Shown here: in pieces, positions 7,850-16,245 of the stretch
How positions within the stretch are numbered: position 1 is the first letter of the stretch
How the letters are laid out: every line of letters starts with the position of its first letter
From: Pseudomonadales bacterium
GTDB lineage: Bacteria; Pseudomonadota; Gammaproteobacteria; Pseudomonadales; Pseudohongiellaceae
Direction of reading: 5' to 3'
Assembly (NCBI GenBank): GCA_024234365.1
Contig: JACKOK010000001.1
Span: forward strand, 806,001-870,000
DNA: 64,000 bases
Program-made: the position numbers and the translations under genes
The notes under the pieces: generated by a model
Told to the model about the DNA's origin: nothing
The model's database searches: none
What the model saw: only the letters and a program-made list of their open reading frames with translations

Positions 7850-9360
7850 AGGCGAAACGCCTCCGGCACTACGGCAAGGTTCAACCCCCACAGCGTGGGC
7901 ATGAGGAAGTAAACCGTCAGCACAATCAGCGTGGCGGCAATCAGGTTCATCACAAAACCCGTGCGCACCATTTCCACGATGCGCAGCTTTTCCGTGGCGA
8001 AAATAATCGCATTGGGCGGCGTGCCCACCGGCAGCATGAAGGCACAGTTGGCCGCCATCGCACAGGGCACCATCAGCGCAAAGGGGTGAATGTTCAGGGC
8101 CAGGGCGAGGGAGGCGACCACCGGCAGAATCATGGTGGCCGTGGCCGTGTTCGAGGTGATCTCGGTCAGGAACAGAATCAGCAGGGTGGCGCAGGCAATG
8201 ATCAGCAGCAGGTGCAGGCTGTCGAGCACGGTAAGCTGATCCCCCATCCAGGAGGACAGGCCGGTTTCGCGGAAACCACCGGCAATCGCCAGGCCACCAC
8301 CGAAGAGCAGCAATACGCCCCAGGGAATATCCCGCGAGTCTTTCCAGTCCAGCACACGACCCGTGGTACCGGAGCGAGTCGGGACGACAAACAGCGCCGT
8401 GGCGGCGAGAATCGCGATCATGCCGTCCCGCAACTCCGGCAGCAGCCCCGTCCAGAGGAATTCGCGGGTGATCCACAGAAACGCGGCGACAGTAAAGACG
8501 ATGGCTACGGCGGTTTCCTCGAAAGAGATTTTGCCCAGCGCTGCGCGCTCGCGGCGGATGAGTTCGCGCCCGCCGGGAATGCCTTTGATGCGCATTGCAA
8601 AGGCGACCCGCCCCAGATACAGCCAGGCGATGAACAGCAGCAGGATCACTACGGGGACACCGATCATCATCCAGCTGGCAAAGCTGATTTCCACGCCGAA
8701 CAGTTCGCGCGCCTGGGCGGCGAGAATGATATTGGGGGGCGTGCCGATCAGTGTGCCCATGCCGCCAATGGTGCCGGCATAGCCCACGGCAAAGATCAGC
8801 GCCTTTTCAAACACCGGAATATCGTCGGCCTCCGGGGTGTCCTGTAGCGCGTGCGAGACCTGGGCGGTGATCGCCAGTGCCATGGGTACCATCATCATCA
8901 CCGAAGCGGTATTGGATACCCACATGGACAGGAAGGCGGTGGCGAGCATGAAGCCCAGGAGGATGCGCTGGGTGCTGGTGCCCACGAAGTCGATGATGGC
9001 CAACGCCATGCGCTTGTGCAGGTTCCACTTTTCCATCGCGGTGGCGATGAAGAAACCACCCAGGAAGAGAAAGATGATGTCGTCGCCATAGGCAGAGGTG
9101 ACGGTGCTGCTGTTGAGCGCCCCGGTAACCGGCAGCAGAAACAGGGGCAGCAGGGAAGTGGCCGGAATCGGGATGGCTTCGGTGATCCACCAGGTGGCTA
9201 CCCACAGGGTGGTGCCCAGCACCGCACGCGCCTCAAAGCTGAGCCCCTCGGGGGCGAAGAACAGCAGGGTCAGGGCGAAGAGCAGGGGGCCGAGAATCAG
9301 CCCCGTGGATTGGGTGCGGGAATAGGAGGTTTCGGGCTTGGCGGGTTTGTGCTGGCTCAT
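7846..9360 (-). CDS. DASS/SLC13-family anion:sodium symporter
   Basis: This 504-residue inner-membrane protein has about 11-12 hydrophobic segments. Family signatures are ITEAIPIPATSLLPLFLLP near residues 60-80, FLGGFFIATAMEKW near 100, the SNTASVMMMVP motif near 150 (first substrate-binding SNT) and TSNTATATMILP near 400 (second SNT). Known members carry sulfate, dicarboxylates or citrate with sodium. Substrate choice cannot be read here. It is not in an operon and converges on the methyltransferase gene. Confidence 0.9.
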   Translation of the reverse strand: MSQHKPAKPETSYSRTQSTGLILGPLLFALTLLFFAPEGLSFEARAVLGTTLWVATWWITEAIPIPATSLLPLFLLPVTGALNSSTVTSAYGDDIIFLFLGGFFIATAMEKWNLHKRMALAIIDFVGTSTQRILLGFMLATAFLSMWVSNTASVMMMVPMALAITAQVSHALQDTPEADDIPVFEKALIFAVGYAGTIGGMGTLIGTPPNIILAAQARELFGVEISFASWMMIGVPVVILLLFIAWLYLGRVAFAMRIKGIPGGRELIRRERAALGKISFEETAVAIVFTVAAFLWITREFLWTGLLPELRDGMIAILAATALFVVPTRSGTTGRVLDWKDSRDIPWGVLLLFGGGLAIAGGFRETGLSSWMGDQLTVLDSLHLLLIIACATLLILFLTEITSNTATATMILPVVASLALALNIHPFALMVPCAMAANCAFMLPVGTPPNAIIFATEKLRIVEMVRTGFVMNLIAATLIVLTVYFLMPTLWGLNLAVVPEAFRL

Positions 9361-9403
9361 CTTCTTGTCGGTGTCCGCGGCTCAAAAGCCCTATAGCCTA
9401 CAC

Positions 9404-10891
9404 TTAGCGCCCGCAAGATTCAGCTATTGTGTCGAGTTCCGGTGCATTCTTCTGCACTGCCTTCGTGGCGGCGGCGCGGCTTGCGCTCCACCAGCGCCAG
9501 TCTTCGCGGTAGGGCAGCTCATATTGCCGCAGCCAGGGCATGAGCTGGCACTGGGCATCCTGCGGCAGCAGCTCAAACCGGTTCATCAGCGTGGGCACGG
9601 CGTCCGTTCCCATCCATTGCAGATACGCCGTATCCAGCGGCTGTTGGTCCTGCAGGGTTCTGTCCAGATTGACCCGCGCCACGATGGCGGCCGGGTTGAG
9701 CAGCGCCCACAGCAGCACCACGAACACGCCGGCAAGCGTGACGCCTGCCGCGAAGTCCCGCTGTCTGCCCATCAGCAGAGTGCCGGTAAAGAGCAGCAGA
9801 ACCCCGGCCAGCCAGATCATGACAGCAATCGCCGCCATGCGGTCCAGGCTCAGGCCGAATTCTGTGACATACAAGGCCATGCGCTGCGCCGCAGAGATCA
9901 GCATAATGGCCACGCAGGCCAACAGGATTGCGCCCAGAGGGCGAAACACGCGAGGGTTGCAATCGCTGCGGGCCACGGCAACCAGGATGATCAGGCTCAG
10001 AGCGCTGGCGATCACCATTTCAAAGAAACCCCGGCGTGCGTACTCCGCCACGGTGAGCCCGGCGCTGTGTTGAATCAGCTCTGCCCCGCCGAACAGATAG
10101 CCCAGTTGCAGTGCCACGAAACCGAGAAACAACAGCACCAGCATCCCCAACAGCACGGCCGTGTCCTCTGTGCCGAGCATCAGCAGCCTGCGTGTTTTGC
10201 GCTCAACGAGATAATGCCGCTCACTGACACCGGCCAGCAGGCCCGTGCTCAGCCAGGCAAGGATGCCGATGATGAGCAGATGCTCCAGCGCATCCTGCTG
10301 CAGCAGGGTGAAGAAACGCTCCGCATAATGGCTGAAAGCCGCATCGGCAGAGGCAAACAACAGGCTGAACAGCACCAGCAGGGGCAATGCCAGCAGCAGG
10401 CCACGCAATGCGGTACGCAGGCGCGGAGAGCGGATGTAGAGGCCCAGCTCCAGCCGTGCGAGCAGCGGAGCCGTTGCCAGCAGAGCCTTGCGTGGAACCC
10501 GGCCCAGGGAGCGCAGATGCTCGATGATGTCTGTGTCGCGCAGGGAGCGGCCATTGGTCTGCATCATGCCCATGGCTGCGGAAGTCAGTGTCAGCAGCAA
10601 CAGGGCCGGGATGACGAAGGGGGCGCTCCGGAAGACCAGCAACAGGGCGGCGCAGACACCCAGGGCCGACCAGGCCAGCAGCTCCCGGCTGAGGGCTCCC
10701 GTACGCCAGATGGTGATGGCATTGGCGGCTCCGGCAAACAGACTGGCCCAGACGACAAAGCCCGCACCAAGAAACCCGTTTTCAACCCACAGCCTGTCTG
10801 CCAGGGCGCCCAGTGTCAGGCCGCTCAGTATCAACACCTGGGGTGTCTGCAGGGGCCGGATATCCTTGCCGGTTTTGAGTGCGCTGATCAT
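9404..10891 (-). CDS. Polytopic membrane protein, DUF4153/DUF4173 family
   Basis: The start at 10891 is chosen because AAGGAG lies 7 bases upstream. The 495-residue product has about 11-12 membrane segments. The stretch LPLLVLFSLLFASADAAFSHYA and the later AEYARRGFFEMVIASAL are typical of DUF4173 proteins, whose function is unknown. It is the last gene of a three-gene set with a small membrane protein and a winged-helix regulator, and a palindromic operator lies 20-36 bases before its start. Confidence 0.8.
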   Translation of the reverse strand: MISALKTGKDIRPLQTPQVLILSGLTLGALADRLWVENGFLGAGFVVWASLFAGAANAITIWRTGALSRELLAWSALGVCAALLLVFRSAPFVIPALLLLTLTSAAMGMMQTNGRSLRDTDIIEHLRSLGRVPRKALLATAPLLARLELGLYIRSPRLRTALRGLLLALPLLVLFSLLFASADAAFSHYAERFFTLLQQDALEHLLIIGILAWLSTGLLAGVSERHYLVERKTRRLLMLGTEDTAVLLGMLVLLFLGFVALQLGYLFGGAELIQHSAGLTVAEYARRGFFEMVIASALSLIILVAVARSDCNPRVFRPLGAILLACVAIMLISAAQRMALYVTEFGLSLDRMAAIAVMIWLAGVLLLFTGTLLMGRQRDFAAGVTLAGVFVVLLWALLNPAAIVARVNLDRTLQDQQPLDTAYLQWMGTDAVPTLMNRFELLPQDAQCQLMPWLRQYELPYREDWRWWSASRAAATKAVQKNAPELDTIAESCGR

Positions 10892-10910
10892 GCTTTTCTC
10901 CTTGTGAAGC

Positions 10911-10927
10911 ACTTTGCTATGCAAAGT
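10911..10927. promoter_or_regulatory. Palindromic operator ACTTTGC-TAT-GCAAAGT
   Basis: A 17-base palindrome (7-base arms, 3-base centre) lies between the regulator stop at 10944 and the DUF4173 start at 10891. Its core CTTTGCnATGCAAAG recurs exactly at 11947-11963 before the first gene of the set. The inferred binder is the winged-helix protein encoded between the two sites. Confidence 0.7.
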
Positions 10928-10943
10928 ATGTATGGAAATTTTT

Positions 10944-11321
10944 TTAGCTGTGTTTGACGGCGGCGATCAGGGATTCCATATGCGAGATGTAATGCTTGAG
11001 TGCCTTTCTCCCCGTCCCTGTCAGGCTGTAGCAGGTATTGGGCAGGCGGTTCTCGAAACGTTTTTCGCACAGGATGTAGCCAGCATCCTCCAGCTTGCGG
11101 GCGTGGGAGCTGAGGTTGCCGTCCGAGATGGCAAGCACGGATTTGAGATCATTGAAGCTCAGGGTCTTGTTCACCGCCAGGGCACTGACAATGGCCAGAC
11201 GGCTGCGCTCGTGAATGAGCCGGTCGAACTCCCCGCGTGCTCCGGTAGTGGATGTCAGGGCCGACAGCGCAGGAGCTGCCGCTTGGGGAGCGGTTTTTGC
11301 AGAAGCAGGTTTAGCCGCCAT
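10944..11321 (-). CDS. Winged-helix transcriptional regulator (HTH_34/MarR-ArsR-like)
   Basis: This 125-residue protein has an Ala-rich N-terminal tail (1-30) and a winged-helix domain (about 30-110). The recognition region reads LSFNDLKSVLAISDGNLSSHARKLEDAGYI, and the wing reads CYSLTGTGRKALKHY, matching the PF13601 type. No metal-binding cysteines typical of ArsR sensors are seen. GGAGG sits 3-4 bases before the ATG, which overlaps the preceding gene by 11 bases. Two identical-core palindromes bracket its operon, so it is probably an autoregulator of the three genes. Confidence 0.88.
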   Translation of the reverse strand: MAAKPASAKTAPQAAAPALSALTSTTGARGEFDRLIHERSRLAIVSALAVNKTLSFNDLKSVLAISDGNLSSHARKLEDAGYILCEKRFENRLPNTCYSLTGTGRKALKHYISHMESLIAAVKHS

Positions 11322-11907
11322 GGGACCTCCAGATCAACAGACCAAAGACAATATGCACACTTCCCATGATCACGCCGAAGAGAAGTGTCGCATCGATATT
11401 CAGTAGCAGGAGCACGCTGCCGCTCAGCAGAAGCAGTGCGCCCATCACCGGAATGATGGCAACGGAATAAGCCCCGGCAGTCATCACGGCGGCACCGTAA
11501 AGGCTGAGCCAGATGCCGGGAAGCCAGCCATAGGCATCCTGCAGCGCACAGTTCAGCGTCAGCACACCGCCCACCACCATGGCTGGGGTAAATGCAGCCA
11601 GCAACTTGCGGCCATTGCTGGACCACAGGGAGCTGCCCTGGGCCTGTGCCTTGCGCATGGTCATCCACAGGATGATGACTGCCGCCAGGGCCAGCTCGAT
11701 CATCCACACGGTGAGCCAGGCCGCCGGGCTGGCTTGCTGCTGTGCCACCGCCGTGGCCAGAAATACCGTGATACCTGCCACGCAGTAGGACTTGCCCGAG
11801 ACCCCGGTGAAGGAGCTTGCGCGCTCCATGGAGGTGCGGATGAAATGCAGATTGTCCTGCGCGCGCTGGTGCAATGCTTGGGTGTGTGGTTCGAGTGGTG
11901 GCTTCAT
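11311..11907 (-). CDS. Small polytopic membrane protein, first gene of regulator operon
   Basis: This 198-residue protein has a soluble N-terminal helix (about 1-40; QALHQRAQDNLHFIRTSMERA) followed by five hydrophobic segments at about 42-60, 65-85, 105-125, 135-155 and 160-190. I recognise no characterised family; proteins like it are often encoded beside small winged-helix regulators. No strong Shine-Dalgarno precedes the ATG. A palindromic operator lies 40 bases upstream. The following regulator start overlaps its stop. Confidence 0.75.
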   Translation of the reverse strand: MKPPLEPHTQALHQRAQDNLHFIRTSMERASSFTGVSGKSYCVAGITVFLATAVAQQQASPAAWLTVWMIELALAAVIILWMTMRKAQAQGSSLWSSNGRKLLAAFTPAMVVGGVLTLNCALQDAYGWLPGIWLSLYGAAVMTAGAYSVAIIPVMGALLLLSGSVLLLLNIDATLLFGVIMGSVHIVFGLLIWRSHGG

Positions 11908-11946
11908 GGGGCGCTAGCCTCGCGCAGAACGACCAATTCGTCAAGT

Positions 11947-11963
11947 GCTTTGCAATGCAAAGC
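11947..11963. promoter_or_regulatory. Palindromic operator GCTTTGC-AAT-GCAAAGC
   Basis: A 17-base palindrome sits 40 bases upstream of the first gene in the operon. It shares the core CTTTGCnATGCAAAG with the site at 10911-10927. Its position suits repression of the operon promoter. Confidence 0.7.
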
Positions 11964-12035
11964 TGGTATTTCCCTGGCCTGATGTGTTTGAGAACTGCCT
12001 GCTCCCACAGACATAAACGCCCTTAGCTTGGTGGT

Positions 12036-12356
12036 TCAGGAGTGCGTTGCTTCGCAGCGCTCCAGCCACTGGGCCTTGAATGCCTCCACCTGTGCCTGCC
12101 TTGCCTGCGGGTCGCCGGATACCGCTTCGGTATAGGCCTGATCGATCATGGCTTGCGCCCACATCATCAATTCCGGGTAATCGGAATACTCGGAATTCAT
12201 GTAATTGATCATCAGCATAATGTCGTAGTTCACCTGGCGCCGTGTCATCACCAGGGTGGCAAGCTCGGGAATGTCCGCGCAGCTGTTCAGCGCAGGTTGG
12301 GCAAAGGCCGGGCCTGCCGCAAACAGGGCCAGGGTGCTAATCGTCAGTCGTTTCAT
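12036..12356 (-). CDS. Small exported protein of unknown function
   Basis: The start at 12356 follows GGAAGGACC and gives a 106-residue product with a signal peptide (KRLTIST then hydrophobic residues, cleavage after AFA at about 19). The mature part is helical with cysteines near each end (NSCADIP and ERCEATHS), which may be disulfide-linked. Many Met and Tyr residues lie in MLMINYMNSEYSDYPELMMW. No family is recognised. A longer upstream frame lacks a ribosome site. Confidence 0.65.
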   Translation of the reverse strand: MKRLTISTLALFAAGPAFAQPALNSCADIPELATLVMTRRQVNYDIMLMINYMNSEYSDYPELMMWAQAMIDQAYTEAVSGDPQARQAQVEAFKAQWLERCEATHS

Positions 12357-12438
12357 CGGTCGGTCCTTCCGGTGTGTCCCGGGATTATTGCAGGCATTAT
12401 CGACCGATTTACGGATGAACTCCACCGCGAGGGATGGT

Positions 12439-12828
12439 TCAGAAAATCTCCCCGTCCAGATACCGCCAGCGCCCCTGTTCCCGCAGGAAGCGGGAGCGTT
12501 CGTGATGTTCGCCTTGCGTGCCATCTGCCTCGCTAAAGCGGGCGATGAATTCGACGCTTCCCCGATCTCCCTTTTGCTGTGCATCGATGACGTCCAGATG
12601 CAACCAATTCAATTCGCGGGCATCCAGATCTTCGGGCTGCAATGCTCCCCGGTAGTCCGGGTGCCAGGTGTCATAGAGATATTGTCCGTAGCTGCCCAGC
12701 GCGAAGGCGCTATAACGTGAACGCATCAGCTGCTTCACGGTGCGCGGGTTTTCGCGGCCACTCAGATAGGGGCTACAGCAGTGTGCGAAGGTTTTCCCAC
12801 TTTGGCAGGGACAGCTCTGGGCTGGCAT
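12439..12828 (-). CDS. ychJ: YchJ/UPF0225-family SEC-C protein
   Basis: This 129-residue protein opens with a SEC-C zinc motif (CPCQSGKTFAHCC, residues about 6-18), then an NTF2-like domain with RSRYSAFALGSYGQYLYDTWHP typical of YchJ proteins. A second SEC-C motif at the C terminus, present in E. coli YchJ, is absent here. The start at 12828 has an AGGAG 5 bases upstream. Function in the family is not settled. Confidence 0.88.
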   Translation of the reverse strand: MPAQSCPCQSGKTFAHCCSPYLSGRENPRTVKQLMRSRYSAFALGSYGQYLYDTWHPDYRGALQPEDLDARELNWLHLDVIDAQQKGDRGSVEFIARFSEADGTQGEHHERSRFLREQGRWRYLDGEIF

Positions 12829-12885
12829 GGAGACTCCTGTGCATAGCTGGTTCACAGCAAGCGCTTGCGACCAGGGAAGGGGTAT

Positions 12886-13551
12886 TCAGAGTTCCTGTTT
12901 TTGCAGGCTGGCAAGCAGCTGCATGCGATTTTCCAGGTTCAGCTTGGCGTAGACGGAGCTGAGATGATTGCGCAGCGTGCTGTCACTGATGTGCAGCAGC
13001 TCTGCCAGTTTTTTGCCCGAGGCGTAGGGATGTGCCCGTAGTGTTTCGATGATCTGGCGTTCCTTGCGTGTCAGTTGTTCGGTGGCGCTAGTAGCGGGGG
13101 AGCCATGGGTAGCCCCCGATGAATTCTGACGGGAGAGCTGGGTAAAGATGCGGGCGGTGGACACCCGCTCAAGCCAGAGCTCTCCCTTCACGATGCTGCG
13201 GATCGCCCGATACAGAATCGCGGGTTCATCGGATTTGCGGACAATGCCCCGCACACCGGATGCCACGAAGCGGTCCAGTGTCTCGTTGCTCTCGTGACTT
13301 GCGAGCGCAAGGATGGGGAAATCGTGCTGGCTCAGCAGACGGTTCAGGGTTTCCGTGTGCCCCAGGCCGTCCAGATCAAGCAGGAGAATATCGGGTGTGG
13401 CTGAGGTTTCCAGAAGCGCTTGGCAGTCAGGAAGTGGCGTCAGGATGATAAACCCTGTGGGTGTCTCTCTGAGCAGAGCCGCAAGCGCCTCGCGGAACAG
13501 CGCATACCGGCTGATGATCTGAACATTCAGCGGCTTTGGAGTGTCGTGCAA
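12886..13551 (-). CDS. LuxR/NarL-type regulator with a degenerate receiver domain
   Basis: This 221-residue protein has an N-terminal receiver-like domain (about 9-125) and a C-terminal LuxR helix-turn-helix (about 158-218; LTRKERQIIETL ... HISDSTLRNHLSSVYAKL). The phospho-acceptor aspartate is kept (D59 in LLLDLD) and so is K106, but the acidic pair that normally follows strand 1 is replaced by S14-R15 in IISRYALF. Magnesium-dependent phosphorylation is therefore doubtful. No kinase is adjacent. It lies 121 bases downstream of a VCBS-repeat gene on the same strand, so control of surface proteins, as with CsgD and VpsT, is possible. Confidence 0.85.
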   Translation of the reverse strand: MHDTPKPLNVQIISRYALFREALAALLRETPTGFIILTPLPDCQALLETSATPDILLLDLDGLGHTETLNRLLSQHDFPILALASHESNETLDRFVASGVRGIVRKSDEPAILYRAIRSIVKGELWLERVSTARIFTQLSRQNSSGATHGSPATSATEQLTRKERQIIETLRAHPYASGKKLAELLHISDSTLRNHLSSVYAKLNLENRMQLLASLQKQEL

Positions 13552-13624
13552 GGGAAAGCGTCTCCGGCCTGGGGAAAATTTGCCGGAATTTTAACGACTT
13601 GTCCTGGAGAGAAGCAAGCACGGC

Positions 13625-13644
13625 CCGCCCGGATTGCCGGGCGG
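13625..13644. terminator. Hairpin after the VCBS-repeat gene
   Basis: CCGCCCGG and CCGGGCGG (8-base arms) with loop ATTG lie 29 bases beyond the stop of the minus-strand VCBS gene. There is no clear T-run, so it could be a weak terminator or an mRNA 3' stabiliser. Confidence 0.5.
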
Positions 13645-13672
13645 ATCGTCCCGCCATGGTGGCGTTGCAGGC

Positions 13673-14662
13673 TTACACGAGCATGGAGGTCTCGAAGCCG
13701 GTAAAACCGATCAGACCTACTTCGAAGGCCGTCTGTTGCTGGCCAGAGGTGTCCACGAAACGCAGCACGGTGTCCATGACGTTGTCCTGGTACAGGTCTG
13801 TTTCGTAGTAGCTGACGTAAGAAATCTGGCCTGTCATCTTGAGCGTGTCACCATCCTTGAAATTCTGGATGAGATCCAGCGCATTGGTGTTGTTGCGGCC
13901 ATGGTTGATCACATGCTCAATGCTGCCTTCACCTTCGGGTTGCACCGTCGCTTCATCCTGGCCCAGTACATTGACGCGGATGGTTTCCGTGGCGGTGCCG
14001 TCCAGTGAGCTGACGGTCAGTTCATCGAAGACAACATCACCGGTATTCAGTGCTTGTACGGCAGCCGCATCGTTGTTCAGTGTATAGGTCCACTCCCCGG
14101 TGTTGCTGTTGAAGGTGAAGGAGCCGTACTGCCCCTGCAGGGCACTCTCTTCTACGGTGGCAAACACGTTTTCGCCACGGTCCACATCCGTCACGATAAG
14201 AATGCCGCTGGCCTGCGTGACGCCACCGTCTTCCATGACTTCGCCGCTGTTGTCGCCCGCGATGGAGGCTTCGTCGTTCTCCCCGGTAATGCTGACCGAG
14301 GCAGTGGCCTGGCTCAGCGCCCCGTTGGCCATGCGCACGGTGTAGCTGAAGGTGTCGATGAAGACTTCACCGGCAGGCAGAGACTGGGCATTGGGGTTGG
14401 TGTACACCAGTTGCCCGTTGATGATCTCAATGCTGGCACCACTGGCCAGCACCACGGACGTTTCAATGGGGAACTGCTGCGTGCTGATGCCACTGATCTG
14501 CGCCAGAGAGTACAGGCGGGCGGCACCCGGATCATTGGCGAGCACGTCGAGCGTATAGGAACCGGTGCCCTCCATCACGGCAAAGGCATCATCCTTGGCT
14601 GCGCCTGTCAGCGTGGCGATTTTGATGCTGGTGGGTGTTGAGGGGTTCTTGCCGCTGGCCAT
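13673..14662 (-). CDS. VCBS-repeat surface protein, probable type I secretion substrate
   Basis: This acidic 329-residue protein has no N-terminal signal peptide. After a short leader come a cadherin-like unit (about 20-130, AKDDAF ... ASVSITGEND) and a VCBS repeat (about 130-240, GILIVTDVDRGENVFA ... GSFTFNSNTGEWTYTLNN). The C-terminal 90 residues (LIQNFKDGDTLKM ... VLRFVDTSGQ) resemble type I secretion target regions. Its N-terminal unit parallels that of the 1463-residue adhesin at 25941-30332, and both carry a DTFSYTVRMANG-like strand. The matching ABC exporter is not seen in this window. Confidence 0.8.
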   Translation of the reverse strand: MASGKNPSTPTSIKIATLTGAAKDDAFAVMEGTGSYTLDVLANDPGAARLYSLAQISGISTQQFPIETSVVLASGASIEIINGQLVYTNPNAQSLPAGEVFIDTFSYTVRMANGALSQATASVSITGENDEASIAGDNSGEVMEDGGVTQASGILIVTDVDRGENVFATVEESALQGQYGSFTFNSNTGEWTYTLNNDAAAVQALNTGDVVFDELTVSSLDGTATETIRVNVLGQDEATVQPEGEGSIEHVINHGRNNTNALDLIQNFKDGDTLKMTGQISYVSYYETDLYQDNVMDTVLRFVDTSGQQQTAFEVGLIGFTGFETSMLV

Positions 14663-14902
14663 ACATTGCTCCTGTGGTGTCGACAGAGTCCGGACCTGTC
14701 GGCACGGACGGGAATTGTCAGAAATTCCTGATTCAGGAATGTGGGCGCATTGTAGGAATATTGCCCAGGGGGAACATGGGGGGAAGGTATCGACTTTGTC
14801 ACGCCTCAGAGGCGGGATACCCAGGATAACTTCGTGACATCTGTACTGTTTTTGTCGATGGTGAAAAAGACAGCTAAGCCTCTGCCCCCTCTAAACCCTT
14901 TC

Positions 14903-14949
14903 GAAACCACTGGCGTCAGAGAAGAGATAGAAGCTCTGACAGTGGTTTC
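14903..14949. promoter_or_regulatory. Long inverted repeat ending 3 bases before a start codon
   Basis: GAAACCACTG-GCG-TCAGAG (14903-14921) pairs with CTCTGACAGTGGTTTC (14934-14949): a 16-base stem with a 3-base bulge and a 12-base loop. It ends just before the ATG at 14953 and covers the place where a ribosome site should be. No other Shine-Dalgarno is visible. It could be an operator or an mRNA structure limiting translation of the exporter operon. Confidence 0.6.
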
Positions 14950-14952
14950 CCC

Positions 14953-16227
14953 ATGAAGATCAGCGATACCTCGGCCCAGGACACTCCTCTTGATCCCCCG
15001 GTGCGAAACCGCGCACTGCGCACGTTTGCCATTGTTGCTGTGGCGGGCGTTGCGGCCCTGCTGTTTTTGGTGCCGCTGGTGCAGAACTGGAGCCGGGCGC
15101 AGGCATCGGTGGCTGCCGAACGGCTTCGCATTGGCGAGGTGACCCGTGGCGATTTCATTCGCGATGTGACGGTGCAGGGGAGGGTGGTCGCCGCCGTCAG
15201 CCCGACCCTCTATGCCAGCGAGTCGGGCACCATCACCTTTCTGGTGGAATCCGGCGACAGCGTGCAGGCGGGCGATGCGATCGCCAGCATCGACAGCCCC
15301 GAGATCCAGAACCGTCTGTTGCAGGAGCGTTCCCGCCTCAGTTCCCTGCATGTGGAATACGACCGCCAGCGTATCAGCGGCGAGCAGCAGCGGCTGGAGA
15401 GTCAGAAGAGTCGAGACTCGGTGGCGATTGCCCTCAAAGCGGCACAGCGGGAACTGGAACGGGCGCAGCGCGCCTACGATCAGGGCGTCATGACACAGGT
15501 GGACCTGGACAAGGCGCGTGACAGCCTGGAGACCGCCGAGGTGCTCCACCATCACGCCGATCTGGATGCGGGCCTGGTGGTGGAGCGGCTCGACTTTGAG
15601 CTGCAGACCCGCAAGCTCGCCGTGGAGCAGCAGACATTGCTGGTGGAGGATCTGAACCGCCAGGTGGAAGAGCTGACACTGCGCTCCCCCGTCAGCGGTA
15701 TCGTGGGCAATTTGCTGACGCAGCAGAAAACCAATGTCGCCCGCAATCAAGCGGTGTTGAGTGTGGTGGATCTCAGCGCCTTCGAGGTCGAGGTGCAGGT
15801 GCCGGAAACCTATGTGAACGATCTCGCTATCGGCATGCTCGCGCAGGTGCGAGCCGGCACCGATCTGTACCCCGCCACGCTGCTTGCCGTGTCGCCGGAG
15901 ATCATCGGCAATCAGGTGACGGGGCGCCTGCGCTTCGAAAGGCCGGCTCCCGACAATCTGCGTCAGAATCAGCGTCTGACCACTCGCATCCTGCTGGAAG
16001 AAAAACATCAGGTGCTGATGGTGCCAAGAGGCCAGTTTGTGGAGAGTGGCAACGGGCGTGTGGCCTATCGACTACGGGATGGCATGGCCTATCGCACCAG
16101 CATCGTGATAGGTGCAACGAGCCTGAGCAGCGTGGAGATTCTGGAGGGGCTGGAAGAGGGGGATCACATCGTGGTGTCCAGTACCGATGCCTTTAACAAC
16201 GCCGGAACCGTGTTGGTTAACGACTGA
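14953..16227 (+). CDS. Periplasmic adaptor (HlyD/MacA family) of an ABC exporter
   Basis: This 424-residue membrane-fusion protein has one N-terminal membrane anchor (about 25-45), a barrel-sandwich lipoyl-like half (GTITFLVESGDSVQAGDAIASID, about 91-115), a long coiled-coil hairpin (about 120-240), the second lipoyl half (LRSPVSGIVGNLLTQQKTNV), then beta-barrel domains. In MacA-type systems this subunit links the inner-membrane ATPase/permease to an outer-membrane TolC channel. It is the first of four co-directional genes. TolC is not nearby. Confidence 0.88.
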   Translation: MKISDTSAQDTPLDPPVRNRALRTFAIVAVAGVAALLFLVPLVQNWSRAQASVAAERLRIGEVTRGDFIRDVTVQGRVVAAVSPTLYASESGTITFLVESGDSVQAGDAIASIDSPEIQNRLLQERSRLSSLHVEYDRQRISGEQQRLESQKSRDSVAIALKAAQRELERAQRAYDQGVMTQVDLDKARDSLETAEVLHHHADLDAGLVVERLDFELQTRKLAVEQQTLLVEDLNRQVEELTLRSPVSGIVGNLLTQQKTNVARNQAVLSVVDLSAFEVEVQVPETYVNDLAIGMLAQVRAGTDLYPATLLAVSPEIIGNQVTGRLRFERPAPDNLRQNQRLTTRILLEEKHQVLMVPRGQFVESGNGRVAYRLRDGMAYRTSIVIGATSLSSVEILEGLEEGDHIVVSSTDAFNNAGTVLVND

Positions 16228-16245
16228 CTTTTGAGAGGAAAGCTG

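Noticed and set aside
7753..8847. A 364-codon plus-strand frame opposite the DASS transporter
   Set aside because: The transporter on the minus strand has both SNT motifs and the family helices; this frame has an odd His/Gln/Gly content and overlaps the end of the methyltransferase.
9338..10957. A 539-codon frame on the plus strand rich in Gln and His
   Set aside because: It lies opposite the DUF4173 gene, which has membrane helices and a ribosome site. The Gln/His runs are the complement of Leu-rich codons.
14806..16008. A 400-codon minus-strand frame opposite the adaptor gene
   Set aside because: The plus strand encodes a complete HlyD-family protein with all domains. The minus frame is His/Gln-rich and has no recognisable motif.
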